The notes: generated by a model from the sequence alone, not told the origin. A stretch of DNA of 64,000 bases from Candidatus Dechloromonas phosphorivorans (GCA_016714975.1 JADKBR010000001.1:1-64000); one strand, 5' to 3'. Shown: positions 8,658-18,137, numbered from the stretch's first letter. Numbers and translations: made by a program.

Positions 8658-9685
8658 ATCCCTCGCATACCGGCTACATCATCCGGCTGCTCTATGTCGC
8701 GCTGGGCGGACTGGTAGTCGTTCACATTCTCGGCACCATCGGCTACATGGTGCTGACCGATGGCCATTATTCCTGGTTCATCTGCTTCTACATGACCTTC
8801 ATCACCGTCGCCACCATCGGCTTCGCGGAGATCATCGACATGACCAGCAACGAGCCGGCACGCGTCCTGACGGTCGCCATCGGCATTCTCGGCGCCGGCA
8901 ACCTGTCGCTGCTGTTCTCGATCGTCACGGTGGCGCTGCTTGAAACGGATCTCAATGGAACCTTACGGAGAAGACGCATGGAAAAGGCAGTCAGGAAACT
9001 CAAGGGCCATTACGTCCTGTGCGGCTTCGGTCGCGTCGGCCGCAACATCGCCCGCGAACTGGAGGCGACCAAGCGCCGCTACGTCGCCATCGACGAGGAA
9101 CCCACCCGCCTCGAGGAATACAAGGAGAAGACGCCCGGATTTCTCTACCTCAATGGCGACGCCAGCGACGACGATGTCCTGCTGCTCGCCGACCTCGAGG
9201 ATGCCAAGGGACTGTTCGCCGTCACCGGCGACGACTCGCGCAACCTGATGATCGTCATCACGGCAAAGCAGATGAAGCCGACGCTGCGCATCGTCGCCCG
9301 CTGCCACGAGCCGCGCAACGAGGACAAGATGCGCAAGGCCGGTGCCGATGCCGTCATCTCGCCCGATTTCACCGGCGGCATGCGCATCGCCTCGGCGATG
9401 ATCCGGCCGCACGTGGCATCGTTCCTCGAGGAAATGCGCCGGGCGGTATCGAACCTGCGGGTCGAGGAAATCCTGGTTCCCGCCGGTTTCATTCCCAAGC
9501 CGATGGGTTCCATGCAGGCGCGCAGCGTGAACTACATCCTGCTCGCCGCCCGCGAACGCAACGGCAACTGGCACTTCAACCCCGATGCCGAATACCTGCT
9601 CAAGCCCGGCTTCACCCTGATCGCGATGGCCACTCCAGAGGGACGGCGGGAACTTGAAACCCTGCTGATCGACATGCGCGCCTAA
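8654..9685 (+). CDS. Two-TM potassium channel with cytoplasmic RCK (TrkA-N) domain
   Basis: 343-residue ion channel subunit of the MthK/Kch type. It has a first membrane helix near residues 10-32, a pore loop, a second helix near 74-97, and then an RCK domain with the Rossmann motif CGFGRVGRNIAREL (GFGRVG at 124-129), followed by a TrkA-C-like domain. The pore reads TFITVATIGFAE, so the usual TVGYG/TVGFG filter is TIGFA (54-58), with Ala in place of the last Gly. That may alter selectivity. The gene overlaps the DUF3124 gene by the ATGA arrangement and lies upstream of a KdpDE-like/kup operon, in a K+-related neighbourhood. Confidence 0.88.
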   Translation: MNPSHTGYIIRLLYVALGGLVVVHILGTIGYMVLTDGHYSWFICFYMTFITVATIGFAEIIDMTSNEPARVLTVAIGILGAGNLSLLFSIVTVALLETDLNGTLRRRRMEKAVRKLKGHYVLCGFGRVGRNIARELEATKRRYVAIDEEPTRLEEYKEKTPGFLYLNGDASDDDVLLLADLEDAKGLFAVTGDDSRNLMIVITAKQMKPTLRIVARCHEPRNEDKMRKAGADAVISPDFTGGMRIASAMIRPHVASFLEEMRRAVSNLRVEEILVPAGFIPKPMGSMQARSVNYILLAARERNGNWHFNPDAEYLLKPGFTLIAMATPEGRRELETLLIDMRA

Positions 9686-9806
9686 GCCCGCCAAGGACTC
9701 GTCCCCAGGGATTTTTACGACATCTTTACACTTGTACCACCAGAATGATCGGCGTTTTTACGCGAGTTGACTTAGGCTGAAGTCACTCTGTTTCTGGGAA
9801 TACGAG

Positions 9807-11345
9807 ATGAACACGACAGAATCACCGGCGACCTCGCGGCCAGGTCGCCGATCGCCAATCGGCCAGTTCGCGCTGACTATCGCCGCCTGCATCGGCACAA
9901 CGCTGCTCGCCACGCCGCTGCTCGGCCATCTCGACCTTGCCAACATCGTGATGCTTTTCCTGCTCACGGTCTTGCTGATTGCGGTCACACTCGGCCGCAA
10001 TGCGGCAGTGCTGGCCTCGATCCTCAGCGTCCTGCTGTTCGACATTTTCTTTGTCGAGCCGCGTTTCTCGCTCGCGGTCGACAACATCCAATATCTAGTC
10101 ACCTTCGCGGTCATGCTGGCGACGGCGCTGATAACCGGGCAACTGGCCGCCGGACTCAAACAGAAGGCGCGCGAAGCGGAGATTCGTGAGCAACGCACAC
10201 GGGCCCTGTATGAAGTCGCCCGCCAACTGGCCGGGGCGCTCACCGTGGACCAGGTGATCGACATCGCCCAGCAATTTGTCCGCATCCAGTTGAATGCCGA
10301 AGGCGCCGTGCTCCTGCCGGAGGATTCGTCGCCCAACGCGGTCGGGCGGACAACAAACCCGGCTTGCGGGACCGATGCCCACCTGGTCAAGGTGGCCCTG
10401 AACAGCGGCCAGCTGGTGCGCGTTGGCGAGCCTGCCGGCACCGGCGACGCCTCGCTCTACCTGCCGCTGCAAGCGTCCATGCGTGTGCGCGGCGTTCTCG
10501 CCGTGGCCTTTGCGGCAGATCTGCCTGAACTGGCGCCGGAAAACCAGGCGCTACTCGAAGCCTTGGCATCGCTGGCCGCGATCGCCGTCGAGCGCCTGCA
10601 TTACGTCGAGGTCGCCAACGCGTCGCAACTCGACATGGTTTCCGAGCGCCTGCGCAGCTCGATCCTTTCGGCGCTCTCGCATGACTTGCGCACACCCTTG
10701 ACGGCACTCGTCGGTCTGGCTGACTCGCTCTTCCTGATCAAGCCAAGTCTGCCGCCGACCGCGCTCGAAACTGCCCAGGCGCTGCATGAACAGGCAGCCC
10801 GCCTGGCCGGCCTGGTTGGGAATCTGCTCGACATGGCACGCCTCAACGCCGGCAATGTCACCCTTCGGCGCGAATGGCAACCGCTGGAGGAAGTCATCGG
10901 GGCCAGCATCAAGCTGCTCGGCAATGCGCTCGCTACCCACCCGGTCCGCGTCGCCTTGCCCGTCGATTTGCCGCTCCTCGAGTTCGACGCGGTTCTGCTC
11001 GAACGCGTTTTCTGCAACCTGCTGGAGAATGCCGCCAAGTATTCGCCTGAGGGGGCAAAAATCGAGATTGCCGCCCGCTCGCTGGAAAACTTCGTCGAGG
11101 TCAGTGTCTGCGACCATGGCCCCGGCTTCCCAAGCGGCGGGAAGGACCAGTTGTTCGCCATGTTCGTGCGCGGCGAAGCCGGATCGACCAAGCCCGGTAC
11201 CGGTCTCGGTCTGGCGATCTGCCGCGCCATCGTCGAAGCACATGGCGGAACGATAGCCGCGGAAAATCGTCAGGAGGGCGGCGCCTGTGTCCGCTTCACC
11301 CTGCCGATGGGTGCGCCGCCCGTACTTGAGGAGGAAGGCGCATGA
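9807..11345 (+). CDS. KdpD-like sensor histidine kinase without the KdpD N-terminal domains
   Basis: 512-residue membrane sensor kinase. Membrane segments between about residues 20 and 115 form the DUF4118 four-helix domain of KdpD (with LFDIFFVEPRFSLAV), followed by a GAF-like region (about 130-265), HisKA with SALSHDLRTPLTAL (phospho-acceptor His292), and HATPase with LLENAAKYSP, DHGPGFPSG and GTGLGLAI. The KdpD N-terminal KdpD/USP domains are absent. It would phosphorylate the response regulator whose ATG overlaps its stop, and the operon continues into kup, so it probably controls K+ uptake through Kup rather than Kdp. Its signal is unknown. Confidence 0.9.
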   Translation: MNTTESPATSRPGRRSPIGQFALTIAACIGTTLLATPLLGHLDLANIVMLFLLTVLLIAVTLGRNAAVLASILSVLLFDIFFVEPRFSLAVDNIQYLVTFAVMLATALITGQLAAGLKQKAREAEIREQRTRALYEVARQLAGALTVDQVIDIAQQFVRIQLNAEGAVLLPEDSSPNAVGRTTNPACGTDAHLVKVALNSGQLVRVGEPAGTGDASLYLPLQASMRVRGVLAVAFAADLPELAPENQALLEALASLAAIAVERLHYVEVANASQLDMVSERLRSSILSALSHDLRTPLTALVGLADSLFLIKPSLPPTALETAQALHEQAARLAGLVGNLLDMARLNAGNVTLRREWQPLEEVIGASIKLLGNALATHPVRVALPVDLPLLEFDAVLLERVFCNLLENAAKYSPEGAKIEIAARSLENFVEVSVCDHGPGFPSGGKDQLFAMFVRGEAGSTKPGTGLGLAICRAIVEAHGGTIAAENRQEGGACVRFTLPMGAPPVLEEEGA

Positions 11346-12034
11346 CCACGCCCGGGCCGAATGTCTTGCTGATCGAGGACGAGAAGCAGATTCGTCGTTT
11401 CGTCAAAGTCGCCATCGAAGAAGAAGGCTGCCAGGTCAGCGAGGCTGAAACCATGGCGCAGGGTCTGATCGAGGCCGGGCTGCGCAAGCCGGATTTGCTG
11501 ATTCTCGATCTGGGCCTGCCAGACGGCAACGGCATCGACCTGATCCGCGATCTGCGCGGCTGGTCCGATGTACCGGTTCTCATTCTTTCGGCGCGCTCGC
11601 AGGAAAACGACAAGATCGACGCCCTGGATGCCGGCGCCGACGACTACCTGACCAAGCCGTTCAGCGTCGGCGAACTGCGCGCCCGGGTTCGCGCCCTGCT
11701 GCGCCGGCGAGCACGCAGCGGGGAATCGGCATCGCCGGTCATCGAATTCGGGGATGTTGCGGTTGACCTCTCGCGGCGCCTGGTTTTCAGGACGGGCGAG
11801 GAGGTCCACCTGACGCCCATCGAATACCGACTGCTGTCCACCCTGCTCGGCCATCCGGGCAAGGTGATGACCCAGCGCAACCTGCTGCGCGAAATCTGGG
11901 GTCCGTCCTACGTCGAGAGCAGCCACTACCTGCGCGTCTATGTCGGCCATCTGCGCCAGAAGCTGGAAGTCGACCCGGCCCAGCCCAGGCATTTTCTGAC
12001 GGAGACCGGCGTCGGTTACCGTTTTCAGCCGTAA
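11342..12034 (+). CDS. KdpE-like response regulator (OmpR family)
   Basis: 230-residue two-component regulator. The receiver domain has the acidic pocket IEDE (11-14), phospho-acceptor Asp56 in LLILDLGLPDG, and the conserved Lys in DDYLTKPFSVGEL. The winged-helix DNA-binding domain has VHLTPIEYRLLSTLLGHPGKV and HYLRVYVGHLRQKLE, closest to KdpE. The start overlaps the kinase stop (ATGA) and kup begins 10 bp after its stop, so the three are one operon. It probably regulates its own operon; no operator could be identified. Confidence 0.92.
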   Translation: MTTPGPNVLLIEDEKQIRRFVKVAIEEEGCQVSEAETMAQGLIEAGLRKPDLLILDLGLPDGNGIDLIRDLRGWSDVPVLILSARSQENDKIDALDAGADDYLTKPFSVGELRARVRALLRRRARSGESASPVIEFGDVAVDLSRRLVFRTGEEVHLTPIEYRLLSTLLGHPGKVMTQRNLLREIWGPSYVESSHYLRVYVGHLRQKLEVDPAQPRHFLTETGVGYRFQP

Positions 12035-12044
12035 AGGAAGTTTC

Positions 12045-13922
12045 ATGCAAGCCCAAGGCAACAAACGTCTCGCCACGCTCACCCTGGCCGCCCTCGGCGT
12101 GGTCTATGGCGACATCGGCACCAGTCCGCTCTACTCGATCAAGGAAGTGTTCGGTGGCGCCCATCATCCGGTGCCGATTACGCCCGACAACGTACTCGGC
12201 ATTCTTTCGCTCTTCTTCTGGTCGCTGATCATCGTCGTCACGCTGAAGTACGTGGCCTTCATCATGCGCGCCAACAACAAGGGCGAGGGCGGCATCATCG
12301 CCCTGATGACCCTGGCGTTGCACAAGGGCAATCCGGCCTCCTGGCAGCAGAGGCTGCTGATCGTGCTGGGCCTGTTCGGGGCGGCGCTGTTCTATGGCGA
12401 CGGCGTGATCACCCCGGCGATTTCCGTCCTCTCCGCCGTCGAAGGGCTGGAACTGATCACCCCCACATTCAAGCCCTACATCCTGCCGATCACGCTGGCC
12501 ATCGTGGTCGGTCTCTTCCTCTTCCAGCGCAAGGGAACGGCCAGCGTCGGCGCCCTGTTCGGGCCGGTGATGGTGTTGTGGTTCGCCGTCCTCGCCTTGC
12601 TCGGCGTGACCGGCATCATGCAGAACCCGACGGTGCTGGCTGCGGTCAACCCGCTGCACGGCTTCAATTTCCTGCTCGGCAATTCCCTGCTCGGCTTCTT
12701 CGCCATGGGGGCGGTGGTCTTGTGCATTACCGGCGCGGAAGCGCTGTATGCGGACATGGGCCATTTCGGTGCACGCCCCATCCAGTACGCCTGGCTGGGT
12801 TACGTGCTGCCGGCACTGACCATCAACTACTTTGGTCAGGGTGCCCTGTTGCTGGCCGATCCGGCTGCCATCGAAAATCCCTTCTACCTGCTGGCCCCGG
12901 ACTGGGCGCTCTATCCGCTGGTGATCCTGGCCACCATCGCGACCATCATCGCCTCGCAAGCGGTGATCTCCGGCGCCTTTTCGATCACCCAGCAGGCCAT
13001 TCAGCTCGGCTACACCCCGCGTCTCGAGGTGCAGCACACCTCGGACCAGGAAATCGGGCAGATTTACCTCCCGGCCCTGAACTGGCTGCTGCTCATCTCG
13101 ATCATCGCGGTGGTGATCGGTTTCGGCACTTCGTCCAATCTTGCCGCAGCGTACGGGATCGCGGTGACCGGGACAATGTTGATTACCAATATTTTGGCCG
13201 TTGCCGTTGCCATCCGCTTGTGGGCGTGGAGCCCGTGGCGCGCCGTGCTTGGCGCCCTGCCTTTCTTCTGTATCGACCTCGGCTTCTTCCTTGCCAATTC
13301 GGTCAAGATTCTGGATGGCGGCTGGTTCCCGCTGGCCTTCGGCGTGGCGATTTTCATCCTGCTGACGACCTGGAAGCGCGGGCGCGAACTGCTGCATGAG
13401 CGTCTTGCCGCGGATGCGCTGCAACTCAAGCCCTTTATTGCGGACATCGAGAGCAGCGGAACCGGCCGCGTTCCCGGCACGGCGATCTTCATGACCCCGG
13501 ACCCGGATTCCGTACCGCATGCCATGCTGCACAGCCTCAAGCATTACAAGGCTTTGCACGAACAGATCATCATCCTTAGCGTGAAGGTCTTCGATGTTCC
13601 CTATGTCCCCGACGTTGACCGGGTGGACATGCGTCGCCTGCCAGGCAACTTCGTGCAGATGGTCGTGCAGTACGGCTTCAAGGACGAGCCGGACATTCCC
13701 GCAGCCCTTGCCCTGTGTGCTGATGCCGGACTCGACATCGACATGATGGATGCCTCGTTCTTCCTCGGACGTGAAACCCTGATTCCCAAGCTCGGCTCGC
13801 AAATGGCTTACTGGCGCGCCGTGCTTTTCGTCGCCATGTTCCGCAATGCCAGCAGCGCGACCACCTTCTTCAAGATTCCCTCGAACCGCGTGGTCGAGCT
13901 TGGGTCGCAGATCGTCCTCTGA
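12045..13922 (+). CDS. kup: Kup-type low-affinity potassium uptake protein
   Basis: 625-residue KUP/HAK/KT family K+:H+ symporter of the inner membrane. The hallmark GVVYGDIGTSPLYSIKEVFG is at residues 18-37, followed by about 12 hydrophobic segments and a C-terminal cytoplasmic domain from about 440 (VPGTAIFMTPDPDSVPHAML). Length is normal for bacterial Kup (about 620). It sits 10 bp behind a KdpDE-like two-component system, implying transcriptional control by that pair. GGAAGTTTC precedes ATG 12045. Assignment is secure from the N-terminal motif. Confidence 0.95.
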   Translation: MQAQGNKRLATLTLAALGVVYGDIGTSPLYSIKEVFGGAHHPVPITPDNVLGILSLFFWSLIIVVTLKYVAFIMRANNKGEGGIIALMTLALHKGNPASWQQRLLIVLGLFGAALFYGDGVITPAISVLSAVEGLELITPTFKPYILPITLAIVVGLFLFQRKGTASVGALFGPVMVLWFAVLALLGVTGIMQNPTVLAAVNPLHGFNFLLGNSLLGFFAMGAVVLCITGAEALYADMGHFGARPIQYAWLGYVLPALTINYFGQGALLLADPAAIENPFYLLAPDWALYPLVILATIATIIASQAVISGAFSITQQAIQLGYTPRLEVQHTSDQEIGQIYLPALNWLLLISIIAVVIGFGTSSNLAAAYGIAVTGTMLITNILAVAVAIRLWAWSPWRAVLGALPFFCIDLGFFLANSVKILDGGWFPLAFGVAIFILLTTWKRGRELLHERLAADALQLKPFIADIESSGTGRVPGTAIFMTPDPDSVPHAMLHSLKHYKALHEQIIILSVKVFDVPYVPDVDRVDMRRLPGNFVQMVVQYGFKDEPDIPAALALCADAGLDIDMMDASFFLGRETLIPKLGSQMAYWRAVLFVAMFRNASSATTFFKIPSNRVVELGSQIVL

Positions 13923-14129
13923 CCGTTCCGTCGTCTCCCGGCACTCGCTGTGCTGCCGGCATTGGCTGACGGAGCCCGGACAATGCCAGCGGAAGGATTT
14001 TGGGGACGAGCATCGCGTGATATCCGCTGCAGCGATTTTCCAGTGGTTTTACACAGGCGACCCGGGTAGCGGCCGGATGCTAGAATTCAGCGGCCGCATC
14101 GAATCAACGCCAACCACAGGAGGCAAGAG

Positions 14130-15413
14130 ATGCTGATTGCGCTTGTCCTCGTCTTCGTCATCGCCTACGTCGCGATCGCGCTCGAGCACCCGCTCAAGAT
14201 CAACAAGTCGGCCTCGGCCCTGATCGGTGCCGGGCTGCTGTGGACGATCTACGCGATGGCCACCGCCGATCACCATGTTGTCACGCACCAGCTTGGCGAG
14301 TCGCTGATGGCCACGGCGCAGATCATCTTCTTCCTGATGGGCGCGATGACCATCGTCGAGGTGGTCGACGCGCACAACGGCTTCGAGGTGATCACCAGGC
14401 GGATCAGGACGCAGCAACTGTCCACCCTGATGTGGTTGGTCGGCTTCGTTACCTTCTTCCTGAGCGCGCTGCTCGACAACCTGACGACGACCATCGTCAT
14501 GGTCTCGCTGATGCGCAAGCTGCTGTCGAACCACGCCGACCGGCTGTTCTTCGCCGGCATCATCGTCATCGCCGCCAATTCCGGCGGCGCCTGGTCACCG
14601 ATCGGCGACGTGACAACGACGATGCTCTGGATCGGCGGCCAGATCACCTCGATGAGCATCATCACTTCGGTTTTCGTCCCCTCGGTCGTCAGCCTGCTCG
14701 TGCCGCTGACCATCACCGCCTACGTGTTGCGCGGCCGGCCGGTGGTTGCGCCCGCGCACCTCGACATCGACCACGGCCTCAAGACCAGCGAGTTCGAGAG
14801 CAAGGCGATGCTCTTCCTCGGCCTGGGCATCCTCGTCGCCGTGCCGGCCTTCAAGACGATCACCCACCTGCCGCCCTACCTCGGCATTCTCTTCGGTCTC
14901 GGCATCCTCTGGTTGGTCGGCGATCTCATCCATCGCAACCAGGCAAACGAGTACAAGAACCACCTGACACTGGCCCACGCCCTCTCCAGGATCGACATGA
15001 GTTCGCTGGTGTTCTTCATCGGCATCCTGCTCGCCGTCGCCACCCTGGAACACACGCACATCCTTTCCGCACTCGCGCAGTGGCTCGATCAGACCCTCGG
15101 TCGCCTCGACATCATCGTGCTGGTCATCGGCTTGGTCAGCGCGGTCGTCGACAACGTGCCGCTGGTCGCCGCGTCGATGGGCATGAACGACCTCGCCAAG
15201 TACCCGACCGATCATTTCCTCTGGCATTTCCTCGCTTATTCCGCGGGCACCGGCGGTTCGATCCTGATCATCGGCTCGGCTGCCGGCGTCGCCGCGATGG
15301 GCCTCGAAAAGATCGACTTCCTCTGGTATGTCAGGAAGATCAGCGGCCTGGCGCTGATCGGCTACCTCGCCGGGGCCGGTACCTACTTGCTGCAGTACCA
15401 ACTGATACATTGA
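14130..15413 (+). CDS. nhaD: NhaD-type Na+/H+ antiporter
   Basis: 427-residue membrane antiporter of the ion transporter superfamily. The NhaD-specific blocks are present: LDNLTTTIVMVSLMRKLL, NSGGAWSPIGDVTTTMLWIG and, in the second half, DNVPLVAASMGM and AGTGGSILIIGSAAGVAAMG. About 11-12 hydrophobic stretches are visible. NhaD exchanges Na+ or Li+ for H+, mostly at alkaline pH (family knowledge). AGGAGGCAAGAG directly precedes ATG 14130. The 207 bp before it carry no gene, so it probably has its own promoter. It lies between kup and a CPA2 antiporter, in the cation homeostasis block. Confidence 0.92.
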   Translation: MLIALVLVFVIAYVAIALEHPLKINKSASALIGAGLLWTIYAMATADHHVVTHQLGESLMATAQIIFFLMGAMTIVEVVDAHNGFEVITRRIRTQQLSTLMWLVGFVTFFLSALLDNLTTTIVMVSLMRKLLSNHADRLFFAGIIVIAANSGGAWSPIGDVTTTMLWIGGQITSMSIITSVFVPSVVSLLVPLTITAYVLRGRPVVAPAHLDIDHGLKTSEFESKAMLFLGLGILVAVPAFKTITHLPPYLGILFGLGILWLVGDLIHRNQANEYKNHLTLAHALSRIDMSSLVFFIGILLAVATLEHTHILSALAQWLDQTLGRLDIIVLVIGLVSAVVDNVPLVAASMGMNDLAKYPTDHFLWHFLAYSAGTGGSILIIGSAAGVAAMGLEKIDFLWYVRKISGLALIGYLAGAGTYLLQYQLIH

Positions 15414-15505
15414 CCCGGCAGGCGGTCACCTCCTGCCGCGCCCGGCCTTGCCGGAAGTCCTCGCGCCCGATACGATTCGCTGCAGCCCTTTCTCGACGAC
15501 CGACC

Positions 15506-16855
15506 ATGACACTCCGCCGCCTCTTCCCGCTCGCCCTGCTCGTCGCCGCCTGGCCGGTTTTCGCCGCCGGCTCCGGCGTGGTCGGCGAGAACCTGCTGTG
15601 GCTGGCCCTCATCATCCTCGCCGCCCGGCTGTTCGCGCCGCTGGCGCAGCGTGTCGGCTTCCCGGCGGTGCTCGGCGAACTGCTGCTCGGCGTCGTTCTC
15701 GGCAATCTCGGACTCATCGACTTCCACTACTTCGACGCCATCGCCAGGGACCCGATCATCATGTTCATGGCGGAACTGGGAGTCATCATCCTGCTGCTGC
15801 AGATCGGCCTCGAAACCCGGCTTGGCGATCTGGTCAGCGTCGGCGCCCGCGCCTCGATGGTCGGCGCGGTCGGCATCGTCGTTCCCTTCATGCTCGGCGC
15901 TTTCGTCGCCGGTCCCCTGCTGCTCAAGGGGCTGGATTTCAACGCCTACCTCTTTCTCGGCGCGACGCTGGCGGCCACCTCGGTCGGCATCACCGGCCGC
16001 GTCTTCCGCGACCTCGGCAAACTGAAGATGCCGGAAGCGCAGATCGTCCTCGGTGCCGCCGTCATCGACGACGTCCTCGGACTGGTCATCCTCGCCGTCG
16101 TTTCCAGCCTGGTGCAGGCCGGCACGGTAAGTCTCGTCGATGTCCTGCTGATCATCGCCAAGGCGGTGCTCTTCCTCGGCGGCTCGATCGCCATCGGCCG
16201 TGCGATGGCGCCGCATCTGCTGCGCCAGGCCTCGCGTCTCGACAGCAGCCATTCGATGCTCTTCTCGCTGGTGCTGGTCGCCGGCCTGTTCATGGCGTGG
16301 CTGGCCCACAAGATGGGCCTGGCGCCGATCATCGGCGCCTTCGCCGCCGGTCTGCTGTTCGAGCCGGTCTTCCTCAAGGAGTTCGAAACACCCAAGCTGG
16401 TGCAGGACATCGAACCGCTGCTGGCCGGCGACCCGCTGCACAAGCAGGAAGAAGTCCGTGCCGTCCTTAGACGCCACACCAGGCACCAGCATGAGCAGAT
16501 GATCGAGCCGATCGGCTATTTCTTCGTCCCGGTATTTTTCGTGCTGACCGGCATGCAGGTCGACCTGACCGCGCTGGCCGATCCCAAGGTCGTCATGATC
16601 GCGCTCGGCATCACGGTCGCTGCGGTTGTCGGCAAACTGGTCGCCGGTTTCGCCGCCGGCAAGGGCAAGAATCCGTGGCTGGTCGGCTGGGGCATGGTGC
16701 CGCGCGGCGAGGTCGGGCTGATCTTCGCGATGGTCGGCAAGAACCTCGGCGTCATGAGCGAGGCGATGTTCTCGGTCATCGTCATCATGGTCATCCTGAC
16801 CACGCTGCTGACGCCGCCCATCCTGACCGTGCTGCTGCGTCGCCAGAAGTCCTGA
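15506..16855 (+). CDS. CPA2-family cation:proton antiporter
   Basis: 449-residue monovalent cation:H+ antiporter-2. The protein starts with a signal-like helix (MTLRRLFPLALLVAAWPVFA), then PAVLGELLLGVVLGNLGL, LGVIILLLQIGLETRL, and the ion-site-like ATSVGITGRVF and VIDDVLGLVIL, where the paired Asp residues are expected to bind the ion. Further conserved blocks are LAPIIGAFAAGLLFEP, FFVPVFFVLTGM and PRGEVGLIFAMVG. No RCK/TrkA-N domain follows, unlike KefB/KefC. The frame is open far upstream, overlapping nhaD out of frame, but homology begins at ATG 15506. It is 92 bp from nhaD, probably co-transcribed. K+ or Na+ specificity is not readable. Confidence 0.9.
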   Translation: MTLRRLFPLALLVAAWPVFAAGSGVVGENLLWLALIILAARLFAPLAQRVGFPAVLGELLLGVVLGNLGLIDFHYFDAIARDPIIMFMAELGVIILLLQIGLETRLGDLVSVGARASMVGAVGIVVPFMLGAFVAGPLLLKGLDFNAYLFLGATLAATSVGITGRVFRDLGKLKMPEAQIVLGAAVIDDVLGLVILAVVSSLVQAGTVSLVDVLLIIAKAVLFLGGSIAIGRAMAPHLLRQASRLDSSHSMLFSLVLVAGLFMAWLAHKMGLAPIIGAFAAGLLFEPVFLKEFETPKLVQDIEPLLAGDPLHKQEEVRAVLRRHTRHQHEQMIEPIGYFFVPVFFVLTGMQVDLTALADPKVVMIALGITVAAVVGKLVAGFAAGKGKNPWLVGWGMVPRGEVGLIFAMVGKNLGVMSEAMFSVIVIMVILTTLLTPPILTVLLRRQKS

Positions 16856-16859
16856 AGCG

Positions 16860-18137
16860 GTGCCCGACCTGACCACCGATCAGAAGCGCCGGCGCTGGCT
16901 GGCGCTGGGCATTGTCGCTCTGGCCTACGTGCTTTCCTTCTTCCAGCGCTTCGCACCTGCCGGCATCGCCCAGGATCTGGCAGTGTCCTTCTCGACTTCG
17001 GCGGCTTCGCTGGGTGCCCTGGCGGCGACCTATTTCTACGTCTACACGCTGATGCAGATCCCCACCGGGGTCCTCGCCGACACTCTCGGGCCACGGAAAA
17101 TTCTGGCCCTCGGCGGCATCATCGGTGGCCTCGGCAGCTTCATGTTCGGGCTCGCCCCGACGCTCGACTGGGCGCTGGCCGGGCGCACACTGATCGGCCT
17201 CGGCGTCTCGGTGACCTTCATCGCCATGCTCAAGCTGATCGCCGTGTGGTTCGAGGAAAGCCGCTTCGCCACCATGGTCGGCATCTGCATGCTGGTCGGC
17301 AACATGGGCTCGGTCCTTGCCGGCGCGCCGCTTTCGGGGCTGGCCCAGGCGACCGGCTGGCGCGGCGTGTTCATCGGCATCGGCGTCGTTTCGCTGGTGC
17401 TGGCGGTGGCTTGCTGGATCATCGTACGCGACCGGCCGGATGCCGGCAGCGCCGCGGCCGCCCCACGCTTCGACCGCACCGTCGTCCTTACCGGCCTGCT
17501 GGCCGTGCTGAAGAATCGCGCGACGTGGCCGGCCATCGTCGTCAATACCGGCATGGCCGGTGCCTTCTTCACCTTCGGCGGGCTGTGGGCGACGCCCTAT
17601 CTGGTGCAGGTGCACGGCATGGCCCGCCCGGTGGCGACAGCGCATCTCTCGCTCTGGTTCGGCGGCTTCGCCGTCGGCTGCTTTTTCATCGGCACGCTGT
17701 CCGACCGCATTGGCCGGCGCAAACCGGTCCTCATCGCCACCTCGCACGTCTATGCGGCGATCTGGCTGGCCTGGCTGTCCGGGGCGGCGATGCCGCCCTG
17801 GCTTTCGTATTCGCTGTTCGCCGTGATGGGGCTGGTCACCGCCGGCTTCAGCCTGACCTGGGCGTGCGCGAAGGAAGTCAATCCGCCGCTGCTGTCCGGC
17901 ATGTCGACCAGCATCGCCAACATCGGCGGCTTCCTCGCCGGGGCGCTGCTGCAACCACTGGTCGGCTGGGTGATGGACCTCGGCTGGAAGGGCGCGGTGC
18001 TTAACGGCAGTCGCTTCTATGACCTCGACACCTGGCGCAACGGTGTCCTGGTCGTCGCGCTGTGCGCGCTGATCGGCGCCATCGGCTCCTGGTGGATCCA
18101 CGAAACGCGCTGCCGCAACGTCTGGAAGCCCGCCTGA
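16860..18137 (+). CDS. MFS transporter (12-TM)
   Basis: 425-residue major facilitator. The N-half carries VLSFFQRFAPAGIAQDLA, YFYVYTLMQIPTGVLAD and TLGPRKILALGG (the MFS loop 2-3 motif A), and the C-half carries FIGTLSDRIGRRKPVL. About 12 hydrophobic segments are visible. The best start is GTG 16860, 4 bp after the antiporter stop, indicating an operon. The C-terminus ends HETRCRNVWKP, typical of a proteobacterial subgroup whose substrate is unknown. I cannot name a substrate; organic anions are common in this branch, which is only a guess. Confidence 0.85.
   Translation: MPDLTTDQKRRRWLALGIVALAYVLSFFQRFAPAGIAQDLAVSFSTSAASLGALAATYFYVYTLMQIPTGVLADTLGPRKILALGGIIGGLGSFMFGLAPTLDWALAGRTLIGLGVSVTFIAMLKLIAVWFEESRFATMVGICMLVGNMGSVLAGAPLSGLAQATGWRGVFIGIGVVSLVLAVACWIIVRDRPDAGSAAAAPRFDRTVVLTGLLAVLKNRATWPAIVVNTGMAGAFFTFGGLWATPYLVQVHGMARPVATAHLSLWFGGFAVGCFFIGTLSDRIGRRKPVLIATSHVYAAIWLAWLSGAAMPPWLSYSLFAVMGLVTAGFSLTWACAKEVNPPLLSGMSTSIANIGGFLAGALLQPLVGWVMDLGWKGAVLNGSRFYDLDTWRNGVLVVALCALIGAIGSWWIHETRCRNVWKPA

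Noticed and set aside
11787..13802. Long minus-strand open frame (671 codons) antisense to kup
   Set aside because: Composition of a shadow frame (Gln/Asp/Arg/His-rich) and no ribosome site; kup is certain.
14240..15505. N-terminal extension of the CPA2 antiporter frame across nhaD
   Set aside because: The extension is out of frame with nhaD and lacks homology; the antiporter signal-like N-terminus begins at 15506.
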